Below are positions 37,801-50,900 of a stretch of 64,000 nucleotides of DNA, in pieces (position 1 is the first letter of the stretch; each line of letters opens with the position of its first letter). This stretch comes from Acholoe squamosa. Lineage: Eukaryota; Annelida; Polychaeta; Phyllodocida; Polynoidae. Location of the stretch: assembly GCA_949317995.1 (NCBI GenBank), contig OX439037.1:53974080-54038079 (forward strand), read 5' to 3'. The notes below the pieces were generated by a model. It made no database searches, was not told the origin of the DNA, and was given only the letters and a program-made list of their open reading frames with translations. The translations under genes and the position numbers were made by a program.

Positions 37801-40800
37801 GTAGTGATGCAGCAATGATGTGGCATGGATGCAGCAATGGGACAGCATGGATGCAGCAATGGGACAGCATGGATGCAGCAGTGGTGCAACATGGATGCAG
37901 CTATGGTGCAATATGGTTGAATCAATGGTGCTGCAATGGTTCAACATGAGTGCAGCAACATGGATGCAGTGATGGTGGGACATGGATGCAGCAATGGTTA
38001 GACATGAATGCAGCAATGGTGAGACATTGGTGCAGGGATGGTGGGACATGATGCAGCGATGGTGGGACACTGATGCTGCAATGGTTGGACACGGATGCAG
38101 CAATGGTGGGACATAGATGCAATGATGGTTGGACATAGATGCAGCAGTGGTGGGACATGGATGCATCATTTGATATAAGGCAGGAATCCTAGTCCCCACT
38201 GCCACATACCTTACTTGAAGCCCCCCCCCCCCCCCGACATGAAACATAGGACATGCTACAGTGTGTGTTTACCACTATATAGTAAAAGTCCATTATAACA
38301 CACAGGTTGGCACAGGCAAAAACATTTCATTATAAACAAAATTTTATGAACTAATTTTGTAGCATCCAAATTAGACAATTAATACATTAAGGGCTGATGT
38401 TGAGACATCCGTCCCTATATACATGGATGTTGAGTATTCTCAACACCATGTAGGGGCTGATGTCAAGTAAAATTGACATAGATATAAGTATATATTGATA
38501 TGGCAGCCATGTTTTAAAATTTGAGATAGACTGCAATTTTTGGTCTGAGGATATTATTTACCTATTTAGGGGCTGAGGAATTCGAATCTAGAAAGTTTAG
38601 AGTGATAGGGATATTGAAAAATGGTTAGAAATGATATCGAAAACATCAACAGTGTATTATACCTTGCAACTCCCCACCCCCTGGTACATGTACTGCTCAA
38701 AATCTCCCAGCCTTAAAAAGTACCCTCATAGCTTGCCCTTAATAGGTTAAGAACCATTTCCCTGACAGGGGGCTTTTGAATGAGGTTCTATATGCCCACT
38801 GTCAATCCTTGTCCTTGATATGAAAAAGATGAATAGCATTTGATTTATTAAATGCTTCATGCCTTTTAGGGGGTAAGGGGTAAGGTTGGGTGGCTGTAGA
38901 GGGTAATAGCTTGAAACCATTCAGCCACAATGTGAGACATTTTAAGAATATGCTGTCAACTGTTTGTTCCTCCCTCCTGCAAAAAAAAGTCACTGCCAAT
39001 CTTCCCTAGAATAGCAGGGCTAATACACAAAAGGCACATCCTCTCAGTAAAACAGTTGTTACTCTTAACTACGATGTAGCATTAAACTGTTGTATTTTTA
39101 CAGGGCAAATCTATGTTGGTTGACCCATTTTTTGGGTTGATTACTGAGTAATATGCCAGTTAGATAGTATTAAAATCATTCTATACCAATTTTCCCAGGA
39201 GAAAACTGTAGTGGACCAAGTCGGATGTGCACAAAATTTGGGATCTAAGCTGTTTTTGAACCACTCTTCTTGTCAATGAAGTTAATTAGTTTATCAGAAC
39301 GACTGTTATGATGTTATATTGCATGTGATTTTAATGTCAACTTCATTTGCCCATAATTCAGTCAATAATTGGAGGGTATTTTTTACCCAGATTTCACCCA
39401 CATGTAGCTTGAGGACTTTCAAATTTATGCTTAAAACATCATGGAAACAACTGATATGGGACAGAAATAGCTAGACCCTAGACCCATAAGCCATGAGTAG
39501 TGTCGGCTACTACTGTAATCTCACGCGTAGAAGATGTGTCTTGTCAGATCGGGGGTGTGTCTTGTATTATTGGCCTGAATTGGGGGTGCATCTTATGTAC
39601 GGGTAAGGTGAGATAACAGTCAGGAAATTAAGCAGAGAATTCTATATTATAAATTCTTGAAAGTCACCAAATGGGTGTCAGAGCAACAGCTGCCCACATA
39701 TATTGCATAGGTATTGATACTATAGGGTAGAACCACATGATCTTTCCTTGTGGACATTGTCTATATGTGTCATTATGTGATTCTGTGATTTAGAAGAACA
39801 TTTTAACATGTATATCACTGAACACTGAAAGGCCCCTGCGCCGGCTGCGGCCCCAGAAACTTGCTCTTTGACTTTTATCAAATAAATGCCCATGTTTGGG
39901 CCGTCCCCCCCCCCATCAACTTCAAACATGTTCCGCCGCCCCTAGATCCCTAACATTTCCTATACAAATGTAAAACAAATTTAAAAAAAAAAAATCCGAC
40001 CTACCAACAGTCAGTCCTTATCACTCAGTGTACCAGACTCAGCAGGGGTCACCCCACTAAGGATCCCGCTAACCAGGATTAGGGTCAGACTGATGCAATC
40101 AACCCCCCCCCCCCTTTCTCTGCTCTCTTGTTCCATGCCCCCTCCCCCCACCCTGGTAACTGGTTATCGTTTGAAATGCTTTTTCTTTTTTTCCGTTTGA
40201 AATGCTCTCACTTAAAATTGTTGTCTAGTTAAGAGTTTCCATTATTTGACAAAAAGCGGTAGAGGGTGCAGTTTAGGTGAGGGGTGAGGTCAGAATTTTG
40301 ATTCTTTTGGTGGGGGGGGGGGGGGCGGGCAAAAAAAGAAACAACAAAAAACTTTGATGAAAAGGGGCCTGGGCCTGTGATAATGTCTTCCCCTGTCACT
40401 GGTCCCCCCCCCCCTTCCAATCACTAAGCAGTGGCCCGCACATCACCACATAGCAATGTGAGCCAAGAATTGTAAACCAAGTTTCAAAATTATTGAAAAA
40501 TCCCGAGAAAAGAAATCAGTGGAAAGTCGACGGAAAACTAGAAGAAAATAACGAATTAAAGAAATATCCAAAAACATGCAAATGTTAAAATCCGTTTTGA
40601 TGGGCATAGTCAGGGCAAGAAATCTGGGCCTATTTTACATTGTATATAAAGACAAATGCTATAAGGTCCCTGGATTTGGTTCTGCCGCTGATAATGATGT
40701 ACTGACAATCAGAAAAATTCAAAAGAAATCCATATGTCACGGTTCTTCCTTTTACAGTAAGACAATGCATTAACTATAGAAAATGGGAAAACTATTTTTT

Positions 40801-43800
40801 TCGTATCATGTCTCGTAGGTATTGCCTCGCTACTGATTTTTCTACAAGACTCTCTGGATAGAAAGAAGACATCTATACTCACATTTTGAAAATTGGGGTG
40901 TCAGGGTTGAAATGAAAATGTATTTATAGTGTTCGGAAGTGAGCTGAAAAAAAATGTGCAGGTAAAATGTTCCATTTTGGGCATGAAATAACAATAAAAT
41001 AGTATCATTGATTTTGTTTTTTGCCACCAGGTGGCTTCTGTGTATCTTGTAACATTTGTCTTTAAGCTTGATATTGGTCTTACACATTGTACGGGTAGTG
41101 GTTATAGTAGTGGTAGTACCAGTAACATTGTACCATTGTGGTATCACACGCACATGGCACAGAATCTTTGAGGGAACAGAATGACTGTTGAAATCCAGGG
41201 ACTTGCTCGGCCATGCCACCGTGTGAAATATGTAGTAGTTCGCAGTCTACTACAAAATATACATATACAATAAGTTGCTGTCCAGCAAAACCCCTCATCT
41301 AATGTCACCCCTAAAGTGGTGAGTACTTGGGATGATTGGCATATAACTGGGTTCTGTATGGAGCTGTGAGTGTTCCATTTTCACCTGTAAAGATAGGCCC
41401 ACAGAATGTATGTATAGTCTTGTCTGATAACATGTTGTGTATATATCAGAAGAGACCTATCTAACAGTAGTTGAGTTATCAGTAGTAGCATGATTTGTCA
41501 CTTGATAGCTTACATTGGTAGGGATGGAAATTATCAAGACAGTGATAAGACTAAACCTAGATTACCATTGAGGTTATTGCTTATAGACTGAGAGCCATAG
41601 ATACTGGCCGTATTTCAATTTACCATTTTTCTATAGTCCGAGTTTGTTTCAGAAATCTGCACATTTCCACAGCAAATAATTATGAGTCAAATGTGCATAC
41701 ATTATTTACTCCTGCCAGCAAAAGGATTTGTCTCGTCTATGTGTCCGTGGCAGGTCATCACTTGCCGACAGCATCATTTCTCAAGTCTGTGTCAATGGAT
41801 GGTTAGCTCCTGCTGCAGCAGGATTTGTCATGGCATGCATCCATAGACAGTTGTTTCCTGCTGATAATGTCTGTGGTCATTGGCAGTTGCCTCCTGCTGG
41901 CAGCAGTAGATTATCATGCCCCTCCTTATTATCATGCATAATGACAAGTCCACCATAGGACTTCACTTAGGCCAAAAAAAAAAAAAGGGTTGTGTTTCAG
42001 GTCACCCGACCCTACCTCGCAAAACAAGGCCGACCCTAGCTTTTTTCTGCAATTTTGAAGAAAAAAAAACACTTATATTTTTGATTGTTTTTTTAGTTGA
42101 TTTAGTCATCTATGAGTCATTGGCATTGAGTCGGGTGTCATCAGCACGAATCGCTAGTCACTGTACTTGTTAAAAAAAAAAACTGAAAAAAAAATCCGAC
42201 CTACCCTACCTAATTGTTTTAAGCATGTTACCTGAAACAACTTTTTTTTGGCCTTAGGCCATGGGGTGTAAAATAAGTCTCCAGCCAAATGGACAACACT
42301 GCTGAATTTCTTTCCCTTGGTTGCTTCATTCTGTTATAACGCATGGTGGTCAGCCTGAGTTAAGCCTGGCGTAAACAGCACAGATCGGATGCAGACGCGA
42401 TGCAGACTGGACTGGAATGCAGTTGCATCTGCGATGTTTGCAGGGCTCGACAAATCCCTGTGCCCAATGCCCGTGACTCAAAAAAAATGGGCACAGCTGT
42501 CCAAAAGCTACTAAAGACATCTCAGCACAATGCTATGCTGATGAGTCGCGTGTGTAGTGGTCTCTGAAATTTTAAAGGAAGGTTTATCACCAGAGATGTA
42601 ATGAAATAATTTGTTTTTTATTACATCCAAATTATGTGTTTTATTTATCTTAATAATAATTGTGTAATTTTGAGTATAGAAACAAAAACAAAGTTAGCTG
42701 CTGGGCACAGAACTTGTCTGCTGGGCACAACTTTTTTTTGCCCCTGTGCCCAGTGGGCACACAGTCCTCAAACTGATTTGTCGAGCCCTGCTGTTTGTGT
42801 AAAAATAGACACAGATCATATGCCCAATCTGAGGTGAGTCTGGGCATATCAAACATGTTGGATATTAACAGATTTTACACAGACAGTCTGTACATACATT
42901 AACTAATAGCAGCCTAGAATCTGTCCCAAAGCTGATTCTTCATAGACGCCCCTTAATCAGCTCTGCGTTAGGCTTGTGTCCGGTCTGTACTGTTTACGGC
43001 AGGCCTTAGCGTTAAGAGGAAGTGTTAGTGATACACAAGTCAATGAAGTTTTTTTTAAAAGCTGTGCTTATCAGGTAGATTGGAGCAGATAATGTCCGTT
43101 CTCACATTTGTGTGCAAAGCCACATCATGGATGTTTAACTGGTCACTGTGTGAGGGCCGCCATCTCCTTCTGTTTCGACTGCTTCCCTGAGGAAGTACAC
43201 AGCATTGTCAAAGTATATCTTTATCATTCCTAAGGGTATTTGATATGATGTGACCCAGGTACTTTACCTCTTCACATTCTGTCAGCCTCTTAGAATTAAG
43301 AATAAAGTCAGGAAACACAATTTGTTTGTTCATAAAACATATTGTTAACAATGTGCTCTTGGGCGGATTGTAGATAATATCATTATCCAGACCATATTCC
43401 TCACACACTTTCAATAGGCATGTTAAGCCACGACTGTAGGGGGTAAATATGACCAAATCGTCTGCATACATCAAGTGATTGACTCGCCATGAATATGACC
43501 TTAGCTGTCGAAATGGCGTTAAACATCTATTACTCACTCACTCACTCACTCACTCAAGTGATTGACAACATTTTCACCATTAACACAGCCAGTCTTACAC
43601 TCATTTAGTTTGAATGAAAGATCATCCATGTGAACATTAAATAGGTGTGGTGAGAGAATTCCACCCTGTCTCACACCATTTCCAACAGAGAATTCAGCAG
43701 ATATAGCACTAACCCATTTGACAGACATTTTCTGGAATAGTACTGTGACCCCAGACTATGACATCACTAAAAACCATAAGTGACAAAGCATGGCATATGC

Positions 43801-44891
43801 TACTTAGAAACTGGACCCCAACTGTGAGCATGCATGCATGTCTGCAACTATCCCACCAGTAGGCAGTACGTGTGTGCATGTCCACTGGGGGTGTACAGTG
43901 GATGGTTAGCAGTAGGGGGCAGTGGGCGCAGGTACTTTGGGGGCTGGAGGCAGCAGCAGAGGTTAGGATAGTAAAGTAGAAAGTTGGCACTGAGCCAGCA
44001 CACATGCCCAGGCAGGTAGCACGCGCTGAGCACGACCGCCAGGTATACATGGCGTCCCTCCACTCCCCCACCCTCTTTCCCTCCCACCCCTCCCTCCACG
44101 GTCCCCTCTAAGGTAACTTGGTATGAAACAGTCGGCTTTAGGGACAGGAGGCGGGAGGGTGAACCAGCCCGCACAAAGCCCTGTCCTATGATTACCCCTG
44201 GAGGACATTAGTTAATGATTAATCTCATCACCCAACACCTGATGGTCAGTATAATAGACTGCCATGGAATTCCTCCTGTGTGCTACGAAAGCTGCTGCTG
44301 CCCACATATTGAGTAGTGTTCACCTGGAGCTTTAACTCACCTGTCCCAGCCTCCTCCAGGGCGCAGTGGTCGTGGATAGCCACCAGTAGTGTAACTGAGG
44401 AGTGATGAAGCTGATTAAGACCCTCTCAGATCTTTAACATGAGTGGATGATCATGACAAGTTTCCATATCAATACCCGGTAGTGCATACGACAGCTACCT
44501 AGATCACTCGGATTAAGAGAAGAACCCTGGATTCGGAATACTTACAAAAAGTCGGTTTCTTCCGCCATTCAACAGAAAATGAATATGATACCTGAATATT
44601 TACAGTTAAACATTATGGGAAAAGAATGCCTTCGCATTATTGCAAATTAGACCACAGTGCTGTCCAATGAAAATGTAGAATGTAAAAAACTTCATCAAAG
44701 ATATATATTATATTTGGAATAGGCGTAGGCCTTGTCAGTCACTGGACGGCAGTCTGAAATTTTTATTGAGTACCAAATAAAATATATATCTATAAACAAA
44801 ATACAGAAAAGAAGATTACGATTACCGGTAATAGTGGTCCATTTGGTCAAGATCTTGGATAAAATCCAATATATTTTACCTCTGTGTGTGT

Positions 44892-44971
<80 letters not shown>

Positions 44972-47900
44972 GATGCCTACATACATTTACCAGGCCAGGA
45001 TACATACGGTGCTAATTTTAGCCCCATCTACACTACGTGTATTACCTCCAAGGTCGCACATTGACAGTTTACACTGTAAATTCCCCTCCAGCTGTGATTC
45101 CTTGTTATGCACATCACCACGGGCGGCATGAGGTTGGCATCCATGGATACACTACTACCTGGCACTAGCTGGGATGGACAGGGTACTACTGCCACTATGT
45201 ACCTCTCTTATACATAGGTGTTTTTGTGCTGTCAGCATAATTATATATGGGTGATTTATGAGTCAGTCTCCTTATTGTCTCCAGCAGATAGTACCAGTAT
45301 AAGAGTGGCAGCAATAGCCTTTATGCCTGGTTGTTAGGCTATTTGGTCTACGTCTACCGAAGTGTCAGTCAGGTAGACTATACAACAGGTAGATTATACT
45401 GCATGTATCTGTAAACCTGTTTGTTAGGGTCTGGTGGTGGGAGGATTGTATAGATCCAAACCTGTGCGAAACAGTCACCTGGACTGGAGGACAGGTATAT
45501 AGTAGAGGATGCTAAATCTATACATGTGTATGCATAACTAGGCCCACCTGACTGGACAGGTAACTACTAATAGCCCTACACAGCACTGATGCCCACCTTG
45601 GGTGCATGTTTTGTAAACCCCACCCCCATCCTGATCCCCACCACCCTACAACGACACCAATAACCAGTCAGTGTTTATAAGGACCAGTGTGGTGGGGTCA
45701 TTGAGGCCACACTCAGGCCTGTAAGCTTTACACCACCTGGAGAATTAACCCAAATCGGTATCCACCATCAGCTGGGGCACCTCCGTTATTGTAGCATATT
45801 GTGTATATTCCAATAGGAGGAAGTGAAGAAACCTTTGGGGGATCAATATTTAAGTGAGGCATTCAAAGGAAATAACGACAAATGGAATGGCACACGTTGA
45901 GAGAAACCTAGGAGTAATGACATAAAAGTGAGACAACCTTACGAGGACTGGCTTTAAAATAGGCAAACTAATGAGGAATTGTAAGTGAAACAACCTAACT
46001 AGGAATGGTCGGAATGGCATTAAAGAGCGGGAGGGGTTGCTCAGTTTCAGCAACTACTCAGGATGTCTGCGCTTTATGATGGCGCATGTGGATATATATT
46101 ATACACATATGAACCTGGAAGTACATACCATGAGAGGAGTTCCTCCAGTGCATATTGTGTGGAGGAGAGCCCCATGTAGTTGTAACCTGGCACCTAGGTA
46201 CTGAGCGGCTGCATTGTACCAGGGTGAGAGGGTCATCTGGACCCACTCAGGCACTCACCCAGAAGGAGACTTACCTAAAGGTACCTTTACAAGGCACCCT
46301 ATACAGGGCACCATGCGGATCCGTCGCAGGGATAAGATGGGCCGCATGCTCAGCGTCTCAGGTGAGCTGGTATTATTACCCCGATAACCATTAAATGCAC
46401 ACTGATACCCATTTAGGCATTAGCTTTCTTGAATTTAGGTTTGTACATGTACCAGGTTTGTTATCCTGTCCTTTTCAACTACCGTATGACCTCTGGTACC
46501 GGCATAATCTATCAAAACAGGTAGATGAACGGGCAGTAGTCTGGCCCATGGTCCTTTATTTTGTTAAAAAATAAAATTTAATGTAAGGTCAGATATGATC
46601 GTGCTTTATGGGTGCTTACATCATTACATTTTATGAGGTCAGGATAATAGTAGTACTTGCAATGGATATATACATCTACCTATATCCTAATAGGCGATCT
46701 TTGGAACCAGACTTAGCTTCCCCTTCGTGTACAGTTAGTCAGACAAGTAGCACCGGGTTTTCTTTATACTTTCTGAGTGTGGAGACACACTGGTAATGTT
46801 TGACACTCTTTGTGAAAATATAAGTAAAGCCAAGTGGATGCTCATATGTACCTACATTTTGTTTGATTTAGATAAATCATAGACAGGGAGCTCCATGCAA
46901 GAGTGGCCCACTGTAAGTTGATAAACCAGGGATGTGATTTCTCCTCAAATTGGAGGTTTTCCTCCAATTGGGAGCCAAAAAGGCGACCCTCGTGATTTTC
47001 CCAAATCCATCGAGAAAATAATTTTACTTGGGGGGGGGGGGGGTCTGGTACTAAACAACTGCACCAGTTTGCACCATTTGGCCTCTAGATATTCAAAAGT
47101 TTCTTGAGCTTCTGAGGGATGCCCCAAAGACCCCCATTACATTCACAAAGATCCTTTTCCAAGTCTATTTTGTGGCATTGAATACCCTATATTCGGACAT
47201 GAAAAATCTTCCTACATTTGGGCGATTTTCAAATCACATCACTGTAAACTGTTTTAGGGCTACACGGTGGATTAATTAATAATTGCAGCCCCCGGGGAGT
47301 ATTTCACTGGTTTTGCATCAACGTGCCATGCCAATCCTACGGTACTGATACACTCCAAAATGGTTAGCTGACATTTATGAGACTCATAAGCACTGTATCG
47401 GTTCATCATGACCACCAAGGAACATGAGCCTGGATATATCCTGCGGCCCTCAAAGGGTTAATGTTAAAGTTCTGATTGATAGCAGTACCCTTTACCAATA
47501 CCTCTCGTCACATTGCAAGGGTAGTCTTTACTGGATATATCTCGGCACTAGACATAACTTTTTAACAACCCTGGTATGCCTACCATTCACAGAACTATTA
47601 CCACTGCCAGACTAGTAGAAAGTGAAGATTCCCAGGCCCGTTCATATATTGTACCAATATATATATGATTATGTATGACGATGTTGAGTCTAGCCCTGGT
47701 TTAATACATTGTATGTTGTGATCATAAATGATCATATTTAAAACACACAGGTACATTGTTAACTTGTAGATATGATTTAGGTATCTATGCACGATAAAGG
47801 TCACTGGAAAGTCATAACATAAGGCCACACCAAAAAATTAAGTAGGTCTACGGATCGCCCTCTCCATATTTTTGGAAATAAAAATTTTTTTTTTCTTTGA

Positions 47901-50900
47901 AAAATATCTTGTCTACGGATTTCGCTCGCTTCAGTTTCTACAAGTTTTCTCTTTGTGATGTTTGGCAAAATTTTTAAAAAAATAAAATTTGTTCGCTCAC
48001 CTCACTTTCCCACCAAGGAATCCATTGGACGCCAAAACATTCTTTAAAAACCAAAATCCGTAGACCAACTTTTTTTTTGGTGTGGCCTAAGGTGCTATAT
48101 ACCCATGCTACATAGTATTCACCTCTACACACACAGATAGGCCCTATGTGTGGTTGTGTGGGTTAGATATCAGTGGGTTAAGGAGGACGTGGTTAGTGTT
48201 GACTTTGACACAGGCCTGTGAGACAACATGAGGGAGGTGTCACCTTAATAGCTGAGTGCCCTGCACTATTTACTCGAACATGAATCAATGAGATCAATAT
48301 ATGTCACTGCCAGAGTCGTGTTACATAGGACCAAGCACCAGCTAATCATAAACGAGCTCAAATCACGATTGTGCTGGTAGAGGTGTCACGGCACTAATAG
48401 GGCCAAGGACGTTTTGATTTCCCCCCCATCTTCCACCATAAAACTGGCGTCAATCGGGTTCTAATATGATGGTGTTCATAAATAAAGGCTTAAATCAAAG
48501 CTGAAGTCATTCTTGATATTTTTAGCATGGTCAACCATAACAGAGTCAGATCCGTTTTTGCACCAGTTGCCATGGAAACCACCATGTTGAATAAATTAAA
48601 TGATACAGGTGCCCCTGACAGGTCACAAATGTGACCTTGGACCCCTCTCTGACACAATAGGTTTCCATGGTGACCAACAATTTTTTGCAACTTCCCCCCC
48701 CCCCAAAAAAAAAAAAATCGTTACCTTTCTTCTGGTACCAAAATTATTAAACTGAGATAAAAATAAGGTCCCCTGGCACTGATTATACCAAGCAAAACAC
48801 TGTTTTCAGTTGGGACTATTTAGCTGTCCTAGGTTTACTGGGGCGGAATACTGCTGTGACACCTAGAGATGTCTATAGTGTGTGCATAACCTCCCACTAG
48901 CTCTCACTGCCACAGTATTCTAACACAAATGTTACCGTAGGTCAGAGGTGGAGGAAGCAAAATTTTATGGGGATGGCAGAAGTTTTGGTTAGGAGGGGCG
49001 CTATACTAGAAGAAAAAAAAATCTAGAGAACTTTTAATGGGGAGGGAGGCATGTCTTTGACAATCGAAGGCTGTCTACCGAATGAGTTGTTCTCACTTAG
49101 TCTGATCGTGTTTCCTGTGCATTTGGCGAAATTATATTCCATCCCTGCAACAGCCGTCAGAATCAAGTGCTATACAACATCTTAGGACGAATTTTTTCAA
49201 GTGTCTCTATTTTCTTGGTATAAGGTTCAAAGAAGGACTTGGGGAATGATCTTCCTCTCCTTGCAATGCAAACAAAAGAGATCAAAGTCGATTGTGTTTG
49301 AGGGCATACATAATTATGATTCCATAGCTTTGTGAATGTGTTAATGATGGTCTGTATTATGTTTATTGCAGGCAATGAGAGCAGTGTGCTGGACTTCACC
49401 GGGCAGGGTATCCGCCGGGTGGAGCCCATCCCCAATGCCTGGCCGACCACCCTTATCTATGACCGGAACTCCATCACCAAGGTGGAGAACCTCGACCAGT
49501 ACAAGGATACCCTACAACAGGTGAGAGGCAGCCTTTTCGACTATCTTTAGGATGAAGTTAACAATAGTACCTTAGGTATAGAATCATACCATAATGCTGT
49601 ACAGAGAGGATAGCACAGTCCCATAATAAAGTATAGGAAATTTTGGATGTAACCCTGCCCCATTTCTGTTTTAGCCTGCCTTGAAACAAACCTGGTCGGT
49701 CTTCCCCAGACCTGGTGTGAGTGGACCCTTACAATGTATTACACATGTAAGGCTGCACTCCTCACATGTTAATCCCACCCTTAGGGAGTGAAGAGCAGTT
49801 TAATCTTAACACCCTCCTGTTTAATTAGACCACTTACCCTGCCACTGGTCCAGCCCAAGGACTACTAGAACCTCTCCAATCCAGGGATGAAAGTCTTCAG
49901 GGATTTCCCTGATTTCAGGGATTTTGAAGTTCCCAGGCCTTATATATTCATACAAAAACTTAGGTTTTTGGGTCGATATTGTCCCTTTTCAGGGATTTTC
50001 ATGCTCTGTGACTTTCATCCCTGCTAATCTATTGCCAGTCAATGCCCCTTTCATATGACAATTTTTTTTTCCGGAATGATTAAGCAGACTTTGTTGATGT
50101 CTAGCTGTATCATGTATCTTGGATTTGGTCATAAATTCCGGTCATTCAATTTAAAAGATCTAGTCATAATTTCGGTACTTTTTGATGCAAAGTCCACAGT
50201 ATAGATTAATAAGTGCAACTCTTTGATATATTCAACTACAATGATGGAAAATGTTTGCTGAAGTCAACCCTGTACTTTTTGTAACGCCTTAGAAATTAAT
50301 ATCATGCCCACAGTGCTTTGATTTGGAATGAGGCTACTTTCTGGAAATCTCATTGAAATGTGTCTGATTGGGTCAATATTAAAAAATCTTAAGTTTGTGC
50401 ATTTGTAGGGGACCAGAAATCCCCGTACCTGGTAGATTGACCCTCAGGGGCCAGTTACCTGGTAATCACTGCTCCCCTAGTGTGAATCATACCGATCCAG
50501 GTGTAGTTGGAAGGTGGAAATATCAGGCAAGGGTTTCGTATCGACTTATATGTTGGGTGGCTCGTTGGCTCGCTTATCACTAAAGACACCAACACAACAC
50601 GAGTGATTCGGGTTAGGCAAAGCCCTGGATACCCCTACCTCTCGGGTAGGACTTTATTCACTTTGTGTTCTATCAACAACGGAACGTCTTGACTGGACCA
50701 CGTCCAGTCCCCTTCTGCGGCTCGTCCGGCTTCTTAGTAGAAGCTAGACGCGAGGCATGGTGCTGCCCCCTCTTGTACCAGCCGGGTATCGCAAAGCGAC
50801 ACCTAGTTGGCATAGAAGGAACGAGCACCACACGAACACGTCTCTCGGATGAACCGCACTAATATATATACAACGATGCCGGCCCCTACACCACCCCCAC

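Noticed and set aside
37765..38247. A 160-codon Cys/His-rich minus-strand frame
   Set aside because: Arises from the 22-bp minisatellite; the Cys-His pattern repeats only because the DNA does.
43848..44208. Three overlapping GC-rich minus-strand frames
   Set aside because: They are open in several frames at once because of base composition, and no motif is present.
44732..45131. Frames with long Tyr-Ile runs
   Set aside because: Translation of the TA microsatellite.
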